54,519 nt of DNA from Bradyrhizobium niftali (GTDB taxonomy: Bacteria > Pseudomonadota > Alphaproteobacteria > Rhizobiales > Xanthobacteraceae): positions 1-54,519 of the forward strand of contig NZ_SPQT01000042.1 in the NCBI RefSeq assembly GCF_004571025.1, in the 5' to 3' direction. Of this stretch, positions 6,989 through 15,278 are shown in pieces (the stretch's first letter is position 1; the number at the start of each line of letters is the position of its first letter). A program made the position numbers and the translations under genes. The notes beneath the pieces were generated by a model. The model was not told the DNA's origin. It saw only the letters and a program-made list of their open reading frames with translations, and ran no database searches.

Positions 6989-8416
6989 ATGAACATCAAC
7001 AAATCTGCCACTCCTCCGCTTGCGCCCGAGCTGATCGAACAATTCCGCAAGATCGTCGGCGACCGCCATGCGATCACGGATGCTGCCGACATCGAGGCTT
7101 ACGTCACCGAGGAGCGCAACCTGTTCCACGGCCGCTCGCCGCTGGTGCTGCGGCCGGGATCGACCGCGGAAGTCTCCGCGATCTGCAAGCTCGCTTCCGC
7201 GCACAGAATCGCGCTGGTGCCGCAGGGCGGCAACACCGGCCTCGTCGGCGGCCAGACCCCGCACAATGGCGAGGTGGTGGTGTCGCTGCGGCGGCTGGAC
7301 AAGATCCGCGAGGTCGACACCGCCTCCAACACCATGACCTGCGAGGCCGGCGTGGTGCTGCAGATCGCGCAGCAGAAGGCGGCCGACGTGGACCGGCTGT
7401 TTCCGCTCTCGCTCGGCGCGGAAGGCAGCTGCACGATCGGCGGCAATCTCTCGACCAACGCCGGCGGCACGGCCGCGCTCGCCTATGGCGTCGCGCGCGA
7501 GATGGCGCTGGGGCTCGAGGTGGTGCTCGCCGACGGACGCGTGCTCAACGTGTTGTCGAAGCTGAAGAAGGACAACACCGGCTACAATCTGCACAACCTC
7601 TTCATCGGCGCCGAAGGCACGCTCGGCATCATCACGGCGGCGACGCTCAAGCTGTTTCCGAAGCCGCGGGCGGTCGAGACCGCCTTCGTCGGGCTGAAGT
7701 CGCCGGCGGCGGCGCTCAAGCTGCTGACGATCGCGCAGGGCGAAGCCGCGAACGCGCTGACGAGCTTCGAGCTGCTGTCGGACATGGCGGTCGACTTCTC
7801 GGTCCGCCACGGCATCGACGTGCGCGATCCGCTTGAAGCAAAACATCCCTGGTACGTGCTGATGGAATTGTCCTCGCCCGGCGAGGATGCCCGCACGCCG
7901 CTGGAGGCGATCCTGACCCGCGCCATGGAGGACGAGATCGTCGACGACGCGGTGATCGCGGCCAACCTCACCCAGCGCAACGGCTTCTGGAAGCTGCGCG
8001 AGGAGATGTCGTCGGCGCAGAAGCCGGAGGGCGGCTCGATCAAGCATGACATCTCCGTTCCCGTCGCCGCCGTGCCCGCCTTCATCGACGAAGCCAATGC
8101 CGCCGTCGTGAAACTGATCCCGGGCGCGCGGCCGGTGCCGTTCGGCCATCTCGGCGACGGCAATCTGCACTACAATGTCAGCGAGCCCATCGGCGCCAAC
8201 ACCGCGGATTACCTGGCGCGCTGGCACGAGATGAATGCGGTCGTGTTCGAGATCGTGCTGCGCATGGGCGGATCGATCTCCGCCGAGCACGGCATCGGCG
8301 TGCTCAAGCGCGACGAGCTGCCCGAGGTGAAGGACAAGACCGCGATCGAGCTGATGCGGTCGATCAAGGCGATGCTCGACCCGCTCGGCATCATGAATCC
8401 GGGGAAGGTACTGTGA
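6989..8416 (+). CDS. FAD-binding oxidoreductase, GlcD / D-2-hydroxyacid dehydrogenase family
   Basis: A 475-residue flavoprotein with an FAD_binding_4 domain (about 40-215, with PQGGNTGLVGGQTP) and an FAD-oxidase C-terminal domain (about 220-472). HLGDGNLHYN and SAEHGIGVLKRDEL carry the metal- and substrate-binding residues of D-lactate, D-2-hydroxyglutarate and glycolate dehydrogenases. The length is typical for single-subunit members. It oxidises a D-2-hydroxyacid and passes electrons to an acceptor; the substrate cannot be fixed from sequence. I chose ATG 6989 (MNINKSATPPL) over an in-frame ATG at 6953 because homologous similarity begins near PLAPELIEQF. Its stop is just before the acetyltransferase, suggesting co-transcription. 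Confidence 0.9.
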   Translation: MNINKSATPPLAPELIEQFRKIVGDRHAITDAADIEAYVTEERNLFHGRSPLVLRPGSTAEVSAICKLASAHRIALVPQGGNTGLVGGQTPHNGEVVVSLRRLDKIREVDTASNTMTCEAGVVLQIAQQKAADVDRLFPLSLGAEGSCTIGGNLSTNAGGTAALAYGVAREMALGLEVVLADGRVLNVLSKLKKDNTGYNLHNLFIGAEGTLGIITAATLKLFPKPRAVETAFVGLKSPAAALKLLTIAQGEAANALTSFELLSDMAVDFSVRHGIDVRDPLEAKHPWYVLMELSSPGEDARTPLEAILTRAMEDEIVDDAVIAANLTQRNGFWKLREEMSSAQKPEGGSIKHDISVPVAAVPAFIDEANAAVVKLIPGARPVPFGHLGDGNLHYNVSEPIGANTADYLARWHEMNAVVFEIVLRMGGSISAEHGIGVLKRDELPEVKDKTAIELMRSIKAMLDPLGIMNPGKVL

Positions 8417-8418
8417 GC

Positions 8419-8853
8419 ATGTCCCTCACGATCGACGCGATCAGCGACGCCGACGTCGAACCGGTCGTCGCGCTGTGGCAGCGCTGCGGCCTGACGCGGC
8501 CCTGGAACGACCCGCAAGCCGACATCGCGCTGGCGCGGCGGCGCGACAACTCGACCGTGCTGGTCGGCCGCGATGGCAGCGCGATCGTCGCCACCGTCAT
8601 GGTCGGCCATGACGGCCACCGCGGCTGGGTCTATTACGTCGCCGTCGATCCTGAAGGCCGCAAGCGCGGTTTTGGCCGGGTGATCATGGCGGCGGCCGAG
8701 GACTGGCTGCGCCAGGCGGGCATCGCCAAGCTCCAGCTCCTGGTCCGCCGCGAGAACGCGCAGGCCAATGCGTTCTACCAATCGCTGGGCTTCGAGGAAT
8801 CCACCTCGGTGATGTTCCAGAAGTGGCTCGACGGCCGCGGGCAGCCCCGTTAG
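8419..8853 (+). CDS. ypeA: GNAT acetyltransferase, YpeA-like
   Basis: A 144-residue single-domain GNAT fold protein. It matches E. coli YpeA in layout: VALWQRCGLTRPWNDPQADI near the N-terminus, then VMVGHDGHRGWVYYVAVDPEGRKRGFGR, the acetyl-CoA pyrophosphate loop (RKRGFGR), and FYQSLGFEE near the end. The acceptor substrate is unknown. A GTG at 8413 overlaps the preceding stop and is an alternative start; ATG 8419 has better spacing from GGGGAAGG. It lies two bases after the FAD-dehydrogenase gene and is probably translated with it. Confidence 0.82.
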   Translation: MSLTIDAISDADVEPVVALWQRCGLTRPWNDPQADIALARRRDNSTVLVGRDGSAIVATVMVGHDGHRGWVYYVAVDPEGRKRGFGRVIMAAAEDWLRQAGIAKLQLLVRRENAQANAFYQSLGFEESTSVMFQKWLDGRGQPR

Positions 8854-8873
8854 TTCTCACCCGGAAAACAGCA

Positions 8874-9455
8874 ATGACCATTTCCGACCGCGTCCGCATC
8901 AAGGACGTCCGCGTGCTCTCCGACAACTGGACCATCCTGAAGAACACGACGTTCGAATACCGGCGCGCCAATGGCGAGTGGCAGATGCAGCACCGGGAAA
9001 CCTATGAACGCGACAACGCCGCCGCCGTGCTGCCTTATAATCGCGCACGGCGCACCGTGATCCTGGTGCGCCAGTTCCGCCTGCCGGCGTTCATCCGCGG
9101 CTACGACGATCTCCTGATCGAGGCGGCCGCCGGCGTGCTCGACGATGCCTCTCCCGAGGTGCGCATCCGCGCCGAGGCCGAGGAGGAAACCGGGTATCGC
9201 CTGCACCACGTCCACAAGGTGTTCGAGGCCTTCATGAGCCCGGGCGCCATCACCGAAAAACTGCATTTCTTCGTCGCCGAATACGAGCCGGAGATGCGCG
9301 TCAGCGACGGCGGGGGCCTCGAGCATGAGGGCGAGGACATCGAGGTGCTGGAGCTTTCCATCGACCAGGCGCTGGCGATGATCGCGGACGGACGGATCAT
9401 CGACGCCAAGGCGATCATGCTGCTGCAATACGCGGCGCTGCATGTGTTCAGGTAG
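8874..9455 (+). CDS. nudK: Nudix hydrolase, NudK-like (GDP-mannose pyrophosphatase)
   Basis: A 193-residue Nudix protein that resembles E. coli NudK along its length: TFEYRRANGEWQMQHRETYERDNAAAVLPYN, then LVRQFRLPAF, the Nudix region AAAGVLDDASPE with RAEAEEETGY (about 84-108), FMSPGAITEKLHFFVAEY, and GEDIEVLELSIDQAL. NudK hydrolyses GDP-mannose and related nucleotide sugars to GMP plus sugar phosphate. The catalytic glutamates EEE in AEEETGY are present. Start ATG 8874 (MTISDRVRIKDV) sits 20 bases after the acetyltransferase gene. An upstream in-frame extension overlaps that gene and is unlikely. Confidence 0.85.
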   Translation: MTISDRVRIKDVRVLSDNWTILKNTTFEYRRANGEWQMQHRETYERDNAAAVLPYNRARRTVILVRQFRLPAFIRGYDDLLIEAAAGVLDDASPEVRIRAEAEEETGYRLHHVHKVFEAFMSPGAITEKLHFFVAEYEPEMRVSDGGGLEHEGEDIEVLELSIDQALAMIADGRIIDAKAIMLLQYAALHVFR

Positions 9456-9526
9456 CTGACGCTCTTCACCCTTCCCTGGAGAGGGAGGTAATCGCACATG
9501 GCTTTTTGGCAGGGCCGGAGCGCGCG

Positions 9527-9662
9527 CCTCGTCCTTCGAGATGACCGCTCCGCGGTCTCCTCAGGATGAGGCTAAGCGGCATCTTTGCCGGTCGAAAATT
9601 GCTGCTGCGCCCTCCGTCCTCATCCTGAGGGCCCGCCAAAGGCGGGCGTCTCGAAGGATGAG
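9527..9662. repeat. Pair of inverted palindromic intergenic repeat units
   Basis: Two related units, 9527-9571 (CCTCGTCCTTCGAG to CTCAGGATGAGG) and 9616-9662 (TCCTCATCCTGAGG to CTCGAAGGATGAG), lie in opposite orientation. The second unit contains a GCCCGCC/GGCGGGC hairpin. A related unit recurs at the right edge of the window. The 380-base intergenic region 9456-9835 holds nothing else that I can support apart from the promoter region of the next gene. Confidence 0.7.
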
Positions 9663-9835
9663 CCGCAGAGCAACGGCCTTAAATGCGATCGCCCTGCCCT
9701 GAGGGGAAGGGTAAGCGGCACCATCAACGCCGCACCATCCTCATCTGCAATTCTGGCCTGCGCCGCCCCTCCCCCGTTGAGCTCACCGCCGACTATCTCT
9801 AGTCTGCCTCTCAACAAGAACCAGGAGACGCGCCC

Positions 9836-10765
9836 ATGTCCGCTTCGCGCGACGACGAATTCGGCTTTGCGCCCGACTACGATGCTCCCGTCCCCTATAT
9901 GCAGCGCACCCGGGACTATTACGCCGCAATCGGCTACACCACGCCGTACCGCTGGGCGCATCACACCGAGGCACCGTTCCAGCCGCTGAAGAAGCAGCTT
10001 TCGCAATCGCGCGTCACCATCATCACCACGGCTGCGCCGTTCGATCCGACCAAGGGCGACCAGGGGCCGGGCGCGGTGTATAACGGCAGCGCGAAATTCT
10101 ACCAGGTCTACGACGGCGACACCGCCGAGCAGCACGATTTGCGCATCTCGCATATCGGCTACGACCGCAAGCACACCTCGGCGACCGACAGCGGAACCTG
10201 GTTTCCGCTGCCGCAGCTCCTGAAGGCATCGGCCGCGGGCCGGATTGGCGAGGTGGCTCCGCGCTTCTTCGGCGCGCCGACCAATCGCAGCCATCGCGTC
10301 ACCCTCGACACCGATGCGCCGGAGATTCTGGCGCGCTGTCTTGCCGACAAGGTCGATGCCGCGGTGCTGGTGCCGAACTGCCCGGTCTGCCACCAGACCA
10401 CCGCGCTGGTGGCGCGGCACCTGGAGCGGAACGGCATTCCGACCGTGATCATGGGCTGCGCCAAGGACATCATCGAGCACGCCGCCGTGCCGCGCTTCCT
10501 GTTCTCCGACTTCCCGCTCGGCAATTCCGCCGGCAAGCCGCACGACGTCACCTCGCAGGCGCAGTCGCTCGAGCTGGCGCTTCGGCTGCTCGAGACCGCG
10601 AGCGGCCCGCAGACGACGATGCAGTCGCCGCTGCGCTGGAGCGAGGATGCCTCCTGGAAGCTCGACTACAACAATGTCGCGCAGCTCTCGCCGGAAGAGC
10701 TGGCGCGCCGCCGCGCCGAGTTCGACAAGCAGAAGGAGATCGCGCGCGGCAACCGCGCCGCCTGA
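9836..10765 (+). CDS. GrdB-like (glycine/sarcosine/betaine reductase B family) protein
   Basis: A 309-residue protein resembling the selenoprotein B component of glycine/sarcosine/betaine reductases (PF07355). Landmarks are VTIITTAAPFDP near residue 60, DLRISHIGYDRKHT at 101-114, NCPVCHQTTALVARHLERNGIPTVIMG at 181-207 and FPLGNSAGKPHD at 226-237. In GrdB the selenocysteine motif UxxC sits where this protein has Cys182-Pro-Val-Cys185, so it is a cysteine version. GrdB acts in amino-acid reductive deamination in anaerobes. A role in an aerobic rhizobial cell is unknown. The CoA-transferase gene follows 36 bases downstream on the same strand, suggesting a shared pathway. The substrate is not predictable from sequence. 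Confidence 0.78.
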   Translation: MSASRDDEFGFAPDYDAPVPYMQRTRDYYAAIGYTTPYRWAHHTEAPFQPLKKQLSQSRVTIITTAAPFDPTKGDQGPGAVYNGSAKFYQVYDGDTAEQHDLRISHIGYDRKHTSATDSGTWFPLPQLLKASAAGRIGEVAPRFFGAPTNRSHRVTLDTDAPEILARCLADKVDAAVLVPNCPVCHQTTALVARHLERNGIPTVIMGCAKDIIEHAAVPRFLFSDFPLGNSAGKPHDVTSQAQSLELALRLLETASGPQTTMQSPLRWSEDASWKLDYNNVAQLSPEELARRRAEFDKQKEIARGNRAA

Positions 10766-10801
10766 CGTCCCCCGACAACCAGAACAAAAAGGGAGAGCGA
10801 C

Positions 10802-11995
10802 GTGACGCGACCGTTCGAGGGCGTGAAGATCCTGGATTTCACGCAAGTGCTGGCCGGCCCCTATGCGAGCTACCAGCTCGCGCTGCTGGGTGCCGAAATC
10901 ATCAAGGTCGAGCGGCGCGAGGGCGAGGACATGCGCCGCACGCCGCTCAGCCGCGAATGGGCCGAGCGCGGGCTGGCGCCGGCGTTCCAGGCCATCAACG
11001 GCAACAAGCGCAGCCTGACGCTGGATTTGCAGAAGCCCGATGCGATCGCCATCGTGAAGAAGCTTGCCGCCCGGGTCGACGTCGTCATGGAAAACTTCCG
11101 CCCGGGCGTGATGGACAAGCTCGGCATCGGCTACGAGGCGCTGTCCGCGATCAATCCAAAGCTGATCTATTGCGCCGTATCAGGCTTCGGCCAGACCGGC
11201 CCGGACCGTTTGCGGCCCGGCTATGACGGCAAGATGCAGGCGCTGTCCGGCATCATGGCGATCACGGGCCACCCCGAGACGGGACCGACGCGCGCGGGCT
11301 TTGCGGTCTGCGACGTGCTCTCGGGCGCCACGGCTGCGTTCGGCGTATCGAGCGCGCTGTACCAGCGCGACCGCACCGGCAAGGGGCAGTTCGTCGACGT
11401 CTCCATGCTGGAGGCGACGATGGCATTTCTGTCAGGACAGATCGCGGACTGGTCGGTCGCGGGCCATCGCCAGCAGCTGTCAGGCAACCAGGCCGTGAGC
11501 CGCCGGACCACGGCGAATTTGTTCAAATGCGGCGACGGCCACATCCTGCTCGCCGTCAACAACGAGAAGCAGTACCGCGCGCTGATGAGCGCGCTCGGCC
11601 GCGAGGACACGCTCGCCGATCCGCGCTTTGCCGACTGGTTCGCGCGCAACGAGAACGAGCCTGCGCTGCGCGCCATCATCGAGGCGGCCCTCGCGGCAAG
11701 GCCGGCGCGCGAGTGGGAGACGATCCTGGAAGACGCCGGCGCGCCCTGCGCCAGCATCTGGAAGGTCGAGGAAGTGATCGATCATCCGCAGATCAAGGCG
11801 CGCGGTGCGATCCAGGAGCTGGATACACCCTACGGCCGCCTGCGCTTTGCCGGCAGCGGATTCAAGCTCGCGCATGGCGGCGGCAAGCTGGACCGGATGG
11901 CACCGGAGCTGGGCGCGGATACGGATGCAGTGCTGGGAGAGCTGGGGTTCGATGCGGCGGAGATTGCGGCGTTGAGGGCGCAGGAGATTGTGTGA
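10802..11995 (+). CDS. CaiB/BaiF family (class III) CoA-transferase
   Basis: A 397-residue class III CoA-transferase (PF02515). Visible features are VKILDFTQVLAGPYASYQLALLGAEIIKVE at the N-terminus, NKRSLTLDLQKPDA, ENFRPGVMDKLGIGYEAL, CAVSGFGQTGP, and the catalytic-aspartate region GFAVCDVLSGATAAFG. It transfers CoA between carboxylic acids through a glutamyl/aspartyl-anhydride mechanism. The substrate pair cannot be read from sequence. GTG 10802 is preceded by GGGAGAG at a suitable distance. It is 36 bases after the GrdB-like gene and ends before a palindromic repeat, so the two genes probably form a two-gene operon. Confidence 0.92.
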   Translation: MTRPFEGVKILDFTQVLAGPYASYQLALLGAEIIKVERREGEDMRRTPLSREWAERGLAPAFQAINGNKRSLTLDLQKPDAIAIVKKLAARVDVVMENFRPGVMDKLGIGYEALSAINPKLIYCAVSGFGQTGPDRLRPGYDGKMQALSGIMAITGHPETGPTRAGFAVCDVLSGATAAFGVSSALYQRDRTGKGQFVDVSMLEATMAFLSGQIADWSVAGHRQQLSGNQAVSRRTTANLFKCGDGHILLAVNNEKQYRALMSALGREDTLADPRFADWFARNENEPALRAIIEAALAARPAREWETILEDAGAPCASIWKVEEVIDHPQIKARGAIQELDTPYGRLRFAGSGFKLAHGGGKLDRMAPELGADTDAVLGELGFDAAEIAALRAQEIV

Positions 11996-12016
11996 GGGCT
12001 GGAGCTACAAACTCCC

Positions 12017-12141
12017 CTGTCGTCCCGGCGAAAGCCGGGACCCATAGCCACCGAATTCATTTTGGCGAAGATTGCCCACGACCATCTCGCGCCACAACTT
12101 CTCCCTGGGGGTATGGGTCCCGGCCTTCGCCGGGACGACAG
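12017..12141. repeat. Palindromic repeat dimer, family CTGTCGTCCCGGCG
   Basis: A 30-base arm at 12017-12046 is inverted at 12112-12141 with one mismatch. Each arm has an internal CCCGGCG/CGCCGGG hairpin. The same arms recur at 38547-38576 and about 38644-38673 with a different spacer. It sits between convergent genes and may act as a transcription terminator or a mobile palindromic element. Confidence 0.85.
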
Positions 12142-12163
12142 TACGTTTTGTCGCGCAGCCGGC

Positions 12164-12928
12164 CTAGAACAACGACCCCTGCCCGTCATCGGATGACGCG
12201 GCCGCAGCCTTCCGCACCGCGCGCTTCGGCTTCGACGCCCCCACCTCCGCCTCGATCTCCTCAGCGCTGATCGGCAAGGGCAGCTGATCGTCGTCATTGA
12301 CGACGCGGTTGACGCGGGTGGAGACCGGGTGCCAGGCGAATTCGCCGATGCGCGGGGCGGCCATCAGCGGCAGGATCGCATCGACCTCGTCGCCCCTTAT
12401 GTCGAGCCAGCGCTCGAAATCACCCGGGCTGATGGTGACGGGCACGCGGTCATGCAGCGTCGCGAGGTCCTCGCCCGCCGCCGCCGTCACGATCGCGACC
12501 GTATCGAGCTCCTCGCCGTTCGGCCCGGCCCAGGTCTCGAACACCGCGGCAAAGCCAAGCGGCGCGCCGTCGGCCCGATGGATGAAGAACGGCTGCTTGC
12601 GGCCATCCACCGCCTTCCACTCGTAGTACCCGTCGGCCGGGATCAGGCCGCGCCGCCGGCGAATCGCGCGTTTGAAGGCGGGCTTCTCCAGCACCGTCTC
12701 CGAGCGGGCATTGATCAGGAGCGTAAACCCTTTGGGGTCCTTGACCCAGCCGGGCAGCAGCCCCCAGCGCATCAGGCGGAAATGGCGCGCGCCGTTCTCG
12801 ACCAATACGACCGGAATCGGTTGTGTCGGGGCGACATTGTACCGGGGCGGGAAATTCGGCTGCTCGACATAGCCGAACAGTTGCCGCAAAGCCGCGGGGG
12901 CCGAAGTTATGACGAAGCGTCCACACAT
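12164..12928 (-). CDS. SOS response-associated peptidase (YedK/HMCES family)
   Basis: A 254-residue SRAP protein (PF02586). The catalytic Cys2 follows the initiator methionine (MCGRFVITS), RYNVAPTQPIPVV and RWGLLPGWVKDP carry DNA-binding residues, and INARSET, GYYEWKAVDG (active-site Glu) and LHDRVPVTI complete the signature. The family crosslinks to abasic sites in single-stranded DNA through Cys2 and protects them from mutagenic processing. The usual HxRMP motif is HDRVP here, a mild variation. A lysine-rich C-terminal tail (KPKRAVRKAAAASS) extends past the domain. No SOS box was confirmed upstream. Confidence 0.92.
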   Translation of the reverse strand: MCGRFVITSAPAALRQLFGYVEQPNFPPRYNVAPTQPIPVVLVENGARHFRLMRWGLLPGWVKDPKGFTLLINARSETVLEKPAFKRAIRRRRGLIPADGYYEWKAVDGRKQPFFIHRADGAPLGFAAVFETWAGPNGEELDTVAIVTAAAGEDLATLHDRVPVTISPGDFERWLDIRGDEVDAILPLMAAPRIGEFAWHPVSTRVNRVVNDDDQLPLPISAEEIEAEVGASKPKRAVRKAAAASSDDGQGSLF

Positions 12929-12991
12929 CGTTGGGTATCTATATAGGGTCCGTTCAGGTCCTTTTAACCCCGAACGTTAACACTGCGGCGG

Positions 12992-13492
12992 ATGAGCTCA
13001 ATGGCCTCCCAACCCGCGCGGGCGCATGTACAAACGGGCCCCGAGGCTGCGGCCTGGGCCGAACGGCTGCGCGTGGCCAACATCAACCCGCGGACCGGGC
13101 TTGCCACCGACTATCTCAACCATTTCAATGAAGCCGTGATGCTGCTCGAAATGGTGCCGGACATGCCGGAATGCGCCGAAGACTTTCTGACCTGGTCGCC
13201 GCTGTCCTATGCGGAGCATTTCACGGCGTCGAACTTCAAGGCGCGCGACCTCGCCATCGAAGCCTATGAGAAGGCCGATCCCAACGTGCGCGCGCAGTTC
13301 GACCACATCACCGACACCATGACCTCGATCCTGACCGCGGTCGGCTCGGCCATGCGCGAGGTCGAGAAGGACACGACCCGCGTCCGCCTGGCCGAGCAGG
13401 CCACCCTCTGGGTCAAGCCGCTGATCGCCGCCTGCGGCGGCATCATCAATGGCGGGGCGGAAGCCGACGTCGACACCATCATGTCGAACTGA
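12992..13492 (+). CDS. Conserved hypothetical protein of Bradyrhizobium type
   Basis: A 166-residue protein with no named domain that I recognise. It appears mostly helical and soluble (RTGLATDYLNHFNEAVMLLEMVPDMPE, DFLTWSPLSYAEHF, ARDLAIEAYEKADP), ending with WVKPLIAACGGIINGG. No signal peptide or membrane segment is evident. An in-frame ATG three codons later (MASQPARAH) is an equally good start. Its stop lies immediately before the tandem 16-bp repeat and the Nudix gene, on the same strand, so the two may be co-transcribed. Confidence 0.75.
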   Translation: MSSMASQPARAHVQTGPEAAAWAERLRVANINPRTGLATDYLNHFNEAVMLLEMVPDMPECAEDFLTWSPLSYAEHFTASNFKARDLAIEAYEKADPNVRAQFDHITDTMTSILTAVGSAMREVEKDTTRVRLAEQATLWVKPLIAACGGIINGGAEADVDTIMSN

Positions 13493-13493
13493 G

Positions 13494-13525
13494 CCAGGTC
13501 CTTTAAGAACCAGGTCCTTTAAGAA
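13494..13525. repeat. Perfect tandem 16-bp duplication before the Nudix gene
   Basis: CCAGGTCCTTTAAGAA occurs at 13494-13509 and again at 13510-13525, ending two bases before the ATG at 13527. The duplication carries the leader and any ribosome-binding site of the downstream gene, so it duplicates that region. Confidence 0.95.
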
Positions 13526-13526
13526 G

Positions 13527-13961
13527 ATGTCCGCAGTCGTCCAGCCCCAGCGTCCCCAGATCGCGGTCAGCGCGGCGATTTTTCGTGACGGCAAGGTACT
13601 TCTGACCCGCCGCGCCCGCTCGCCCGCCAAGGGGTTCTATTCGCTGCCCGGCGGCCGGGTCGAGTTCGGCGAATCGCTGCACCAGGCGCTCAATCGCGAG
13701 GTGGATGAGGAAACCGGGCTTACAATCGAGATCATCGGCCTCGCCGGCTGGCGCGAGGTGCTGCCGGCGACGGCCGGCGCTGGCCACTACCTGATCATGT
13801 CCTTTGCCGCCCGCTGGGCGGCCCGGGAGCCGGTTTTGAACGACGAGCTCGACGACTACCGCTGGATCGCCCCGGATGCCCTGGCGAGCCTCGGCGATCT
13901 CAAGCTGACCGGGGGGCTGGAGGAGGTCATCCAGTCCGCCGCGCGCCTGATCGGACACTGA
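13527..13961 (+). CDS. Nudix hydrolase (ADP-ribose pyrophosphatase-like)
   Basis: A 144-residue single-domain Nudix protein. It has a perfect Nudix box: GGRVEFGESLHQALNREVDEETGL follows G-x5-E-x7-RE-x2-EE-x-G. Preceding residues are IAVSAAIFRDGKVLLTRRARSPAKGFYSLPGG, and the C-terminus has the DELDDYRWIAPDALASL helix common to this group. It hydrolyses a nucleoside diphosphate linked to another moiety; the substrate is unknown. The ATG at 13527 is chosen over upstream in-frame codons that overlap the preceding gene. Confidence 0.88.
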   Translation: MSAVVQPQRPQIAVSAAIFRDGKVLLTRRARSPAKGFYSLPGGRVEFGESLHQALNREVDEETGLTIEIIGLAGWREVLPATAGAGHYLIMSFAARWAAREPVLNDELDDYRWIAPDALASLGDLKLTGGLEEVIQSAARLIGH

Positions 13962-14006
13962 CCCCCGCCTTGCGTCCGCAGCCCTGAGGGGGCATACACC
14001 CCGCCG

Positions 14007-14384
14007 ATGTCCACGCGATTTCTGGCCATTTTCGCCCTGATTCTCGCCTGCGCCTCCGTGCCCACGAGGGCCCAGGACGTGGCGGCGCCGTTTGACGCCG
14101 ATTTGCAGCGGCTGGCGGAGATCCTCGGCGGCCTGCACTACTTGCGCGGCATCTGCGGGTCCAACGAGGGCAACAAATGGCGCAGCGAGATGCAGGCGCT
14201 GATCGATGCCGAAACCCCCTCCGGCGAGCGCCGCACCCGCATGATCGCCGGATTCAACCGCGGCTATAACGGTTTCCAGCAGACCTACCGGAGCTGCACG
14301 CCGGCCGCCACCGTCGCGATCCGCCGCTACATCGAGGAAGGCTCGAAGATCTCGCGCGACCTGACGGCGCGCTACGCGAACTGA
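14007..14384 (+). CDS. Secreted/periplasmic TIGR02301-like protein
   Basis: A 125-residue protein with a signal peptide (MSTRFLAIFALILACASVPTRAQD, cleavage near TRA-QD). The mature part contains DADLQRLAEILGGLHYLRGICGSNEGNKWR and then GERRTRMIAGFNRGYNGFQQTYRSCTP, matching the TIGR02301 family of alphaproteobacterial proteins. Its function is unknown. Two cysteines (in GICGSN and RSCTP) could form a periplasmic disulfide. It stands alone between the Nudix gene and a small conserved gene. Confidence 0.72.
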   Translation: MSTRFLAIFALILACASVPTRAQDVAAPFDADLQRLAEILGGLHYLRGICGSNEGNKWRSEMQALIDAETPSGERRTRMIAGFNRGYNGFQQTYRSCTPAATVAIRRYIEEGSKISRDLTARYAN

Positions 14385-14515
14385 ACTCGCTGTCATCGTC
14401 TTTGTTCACAGCCATTAACCGTTCCTAAAGATGTAGCCTAGCGGGCGTTAATACGCGTGCTACACCACTCGCACAGCGCATCGCCGTGGATCGCGCCCAG
14501 CCCTGATCGAGTTTC

Positions 14516-14782
14516 ATGAGCCAGCCGATTTCCTACGCCCCCGCCCGCGCGCCGCTGCCCGACCACGAGCAGAAACAGGCCGCACTGAGCTATCTCAACG
14601 AGGCCTGGGCCGAAGCGCGCCACGACGGCGTCGACGGCGACTGCCTGGCGCAGGCCAGCCTGTTTGCCGCCCTTGCCGAGCTTGTCGGCACCTATGGCGA
14701 GGACGCGGTAGCGAAATTCGTCGAGGGCTTTCCCGGCCGCATCCGCAACGGCGAATTCTCCGTCGACATCTCCCGGCAGTAA
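14516..14782 (+). CDS. Small conserved hypothetical protein (88 aa)
   Basis: A short, acidic, probably helical protein: LPDHEQKQAALSYLNEAWAEARHDGVDGD, then LAQASLFAALAELVGTYGEDAVAKFVEG and FPGRIRNGEFSVD. I recognise it as the type found widely in Bradyrhizobium and relatives, without an assigned function. No signal peptide or transmembrane helix. ATG 14516 is the only reasonable start. Confidence 0.7.
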   Translation: MSQPISYAPARAPLPDHEQKQAALSYLNEAWAEARHDGVDGDCLAQASLFAALAELVGTYGEDAVAKFVEGFPGRIRNGEFSVDISRQ

Positions 14783-14792
14783 ACGCCATTGG

Positions 14793-14818
14793 AAAAGGAC
14801 CCCGCCACGCGGGCGGGG
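14793..14818 (-). terminator. Hairpin with T-tract in the minus direction
   Basis: Stem CCCCGCC (14800-14806) and GGCGGGG (14812-14818), followed on the minus strand by TCCTTTTCC. It lies downstream of the minus-strand cupredoxin gene and also just beyond the plus-strand 88-residue gene, so it may serve both. Confidence 0.5.
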
Positions 14819-14947
14819 CCAGTTGACGGATGAATGACTCTGCGACACATCGCGAAGTCTGCGGCGTTTATCGCACGGAAGCCGCTCCCTGCGGCCAAGC
14901 ATTAGTCTCGCTGCGGGCGGGAGATATTCCCGATGCAATCGGGAATG

Positions 14948-15268
14948 CTACGGCACGACCTTGAGCCTCGCCTTCATGTTGGGATGAAAGCGGCAGTAAT
15001 ACTCCACCGTTCCCGCCTTCTTCACGACCGTCGTTCCTGATTTCTTCGCCGGCAGGTTCATGTCGAAGTCGCCGCTTCCAGCGGTTGCGGTGTGCGCGAA
15101 TACGTCCTTGTTAATCCACTCGACAGTGTCGCCGACCTTCGCGGACGCATCATTCGGCGATATTTCGAGATTCTCCATCGTGATCTGAACTGTCGCGGCG
15201 CATGCCGGGACGACCATCGTTGCGAAGACGACCGCCATTGCGGTCGAGCACACCCGTCCCGGCATCAT
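14948..15268 (-). CDS. Cupredoxin (amicyanin/plastocyanin-like blue copper protein)
   Basis: A 106-residue periplasmic protein with an N-terminal signal peptide (VCSTAMAVVFATMVVPACAAT). The copper ligands of a type 1 site are visible: His in VFAHTATAG, Cys and His in YYCRFHPNMK, and Met in PNMK. VQITMENLEISPND and KVGDTVEWINKD match the cupredoxin beta-sandwich. It probably shuttles electrons in the periplasm; the partner is unknown. It follows the DUF4142 gene by 10 bases and is probably in one operon with it, downstream of a sigma factor. Confidence 0.88.
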   Translation of the reverse strand: MMPGRVCSTAMAVVFATMVVPACAATVQITMENLEISPNDASAKVGDTVEWINKDVFAHTATAGSGDFDMNLPAKKSGTTVVKKAGTVEYYCRFHPNMKARLKVVP

Positions 15269-15278
15269 ATCCGCTCCC

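Noticed and set aside
9836..10765. Possible selenocysteine in the GrdB-like gene
   Set aside because: The motif position encodes cysteine in an uninterrupted frame, with no in-frame TGA.
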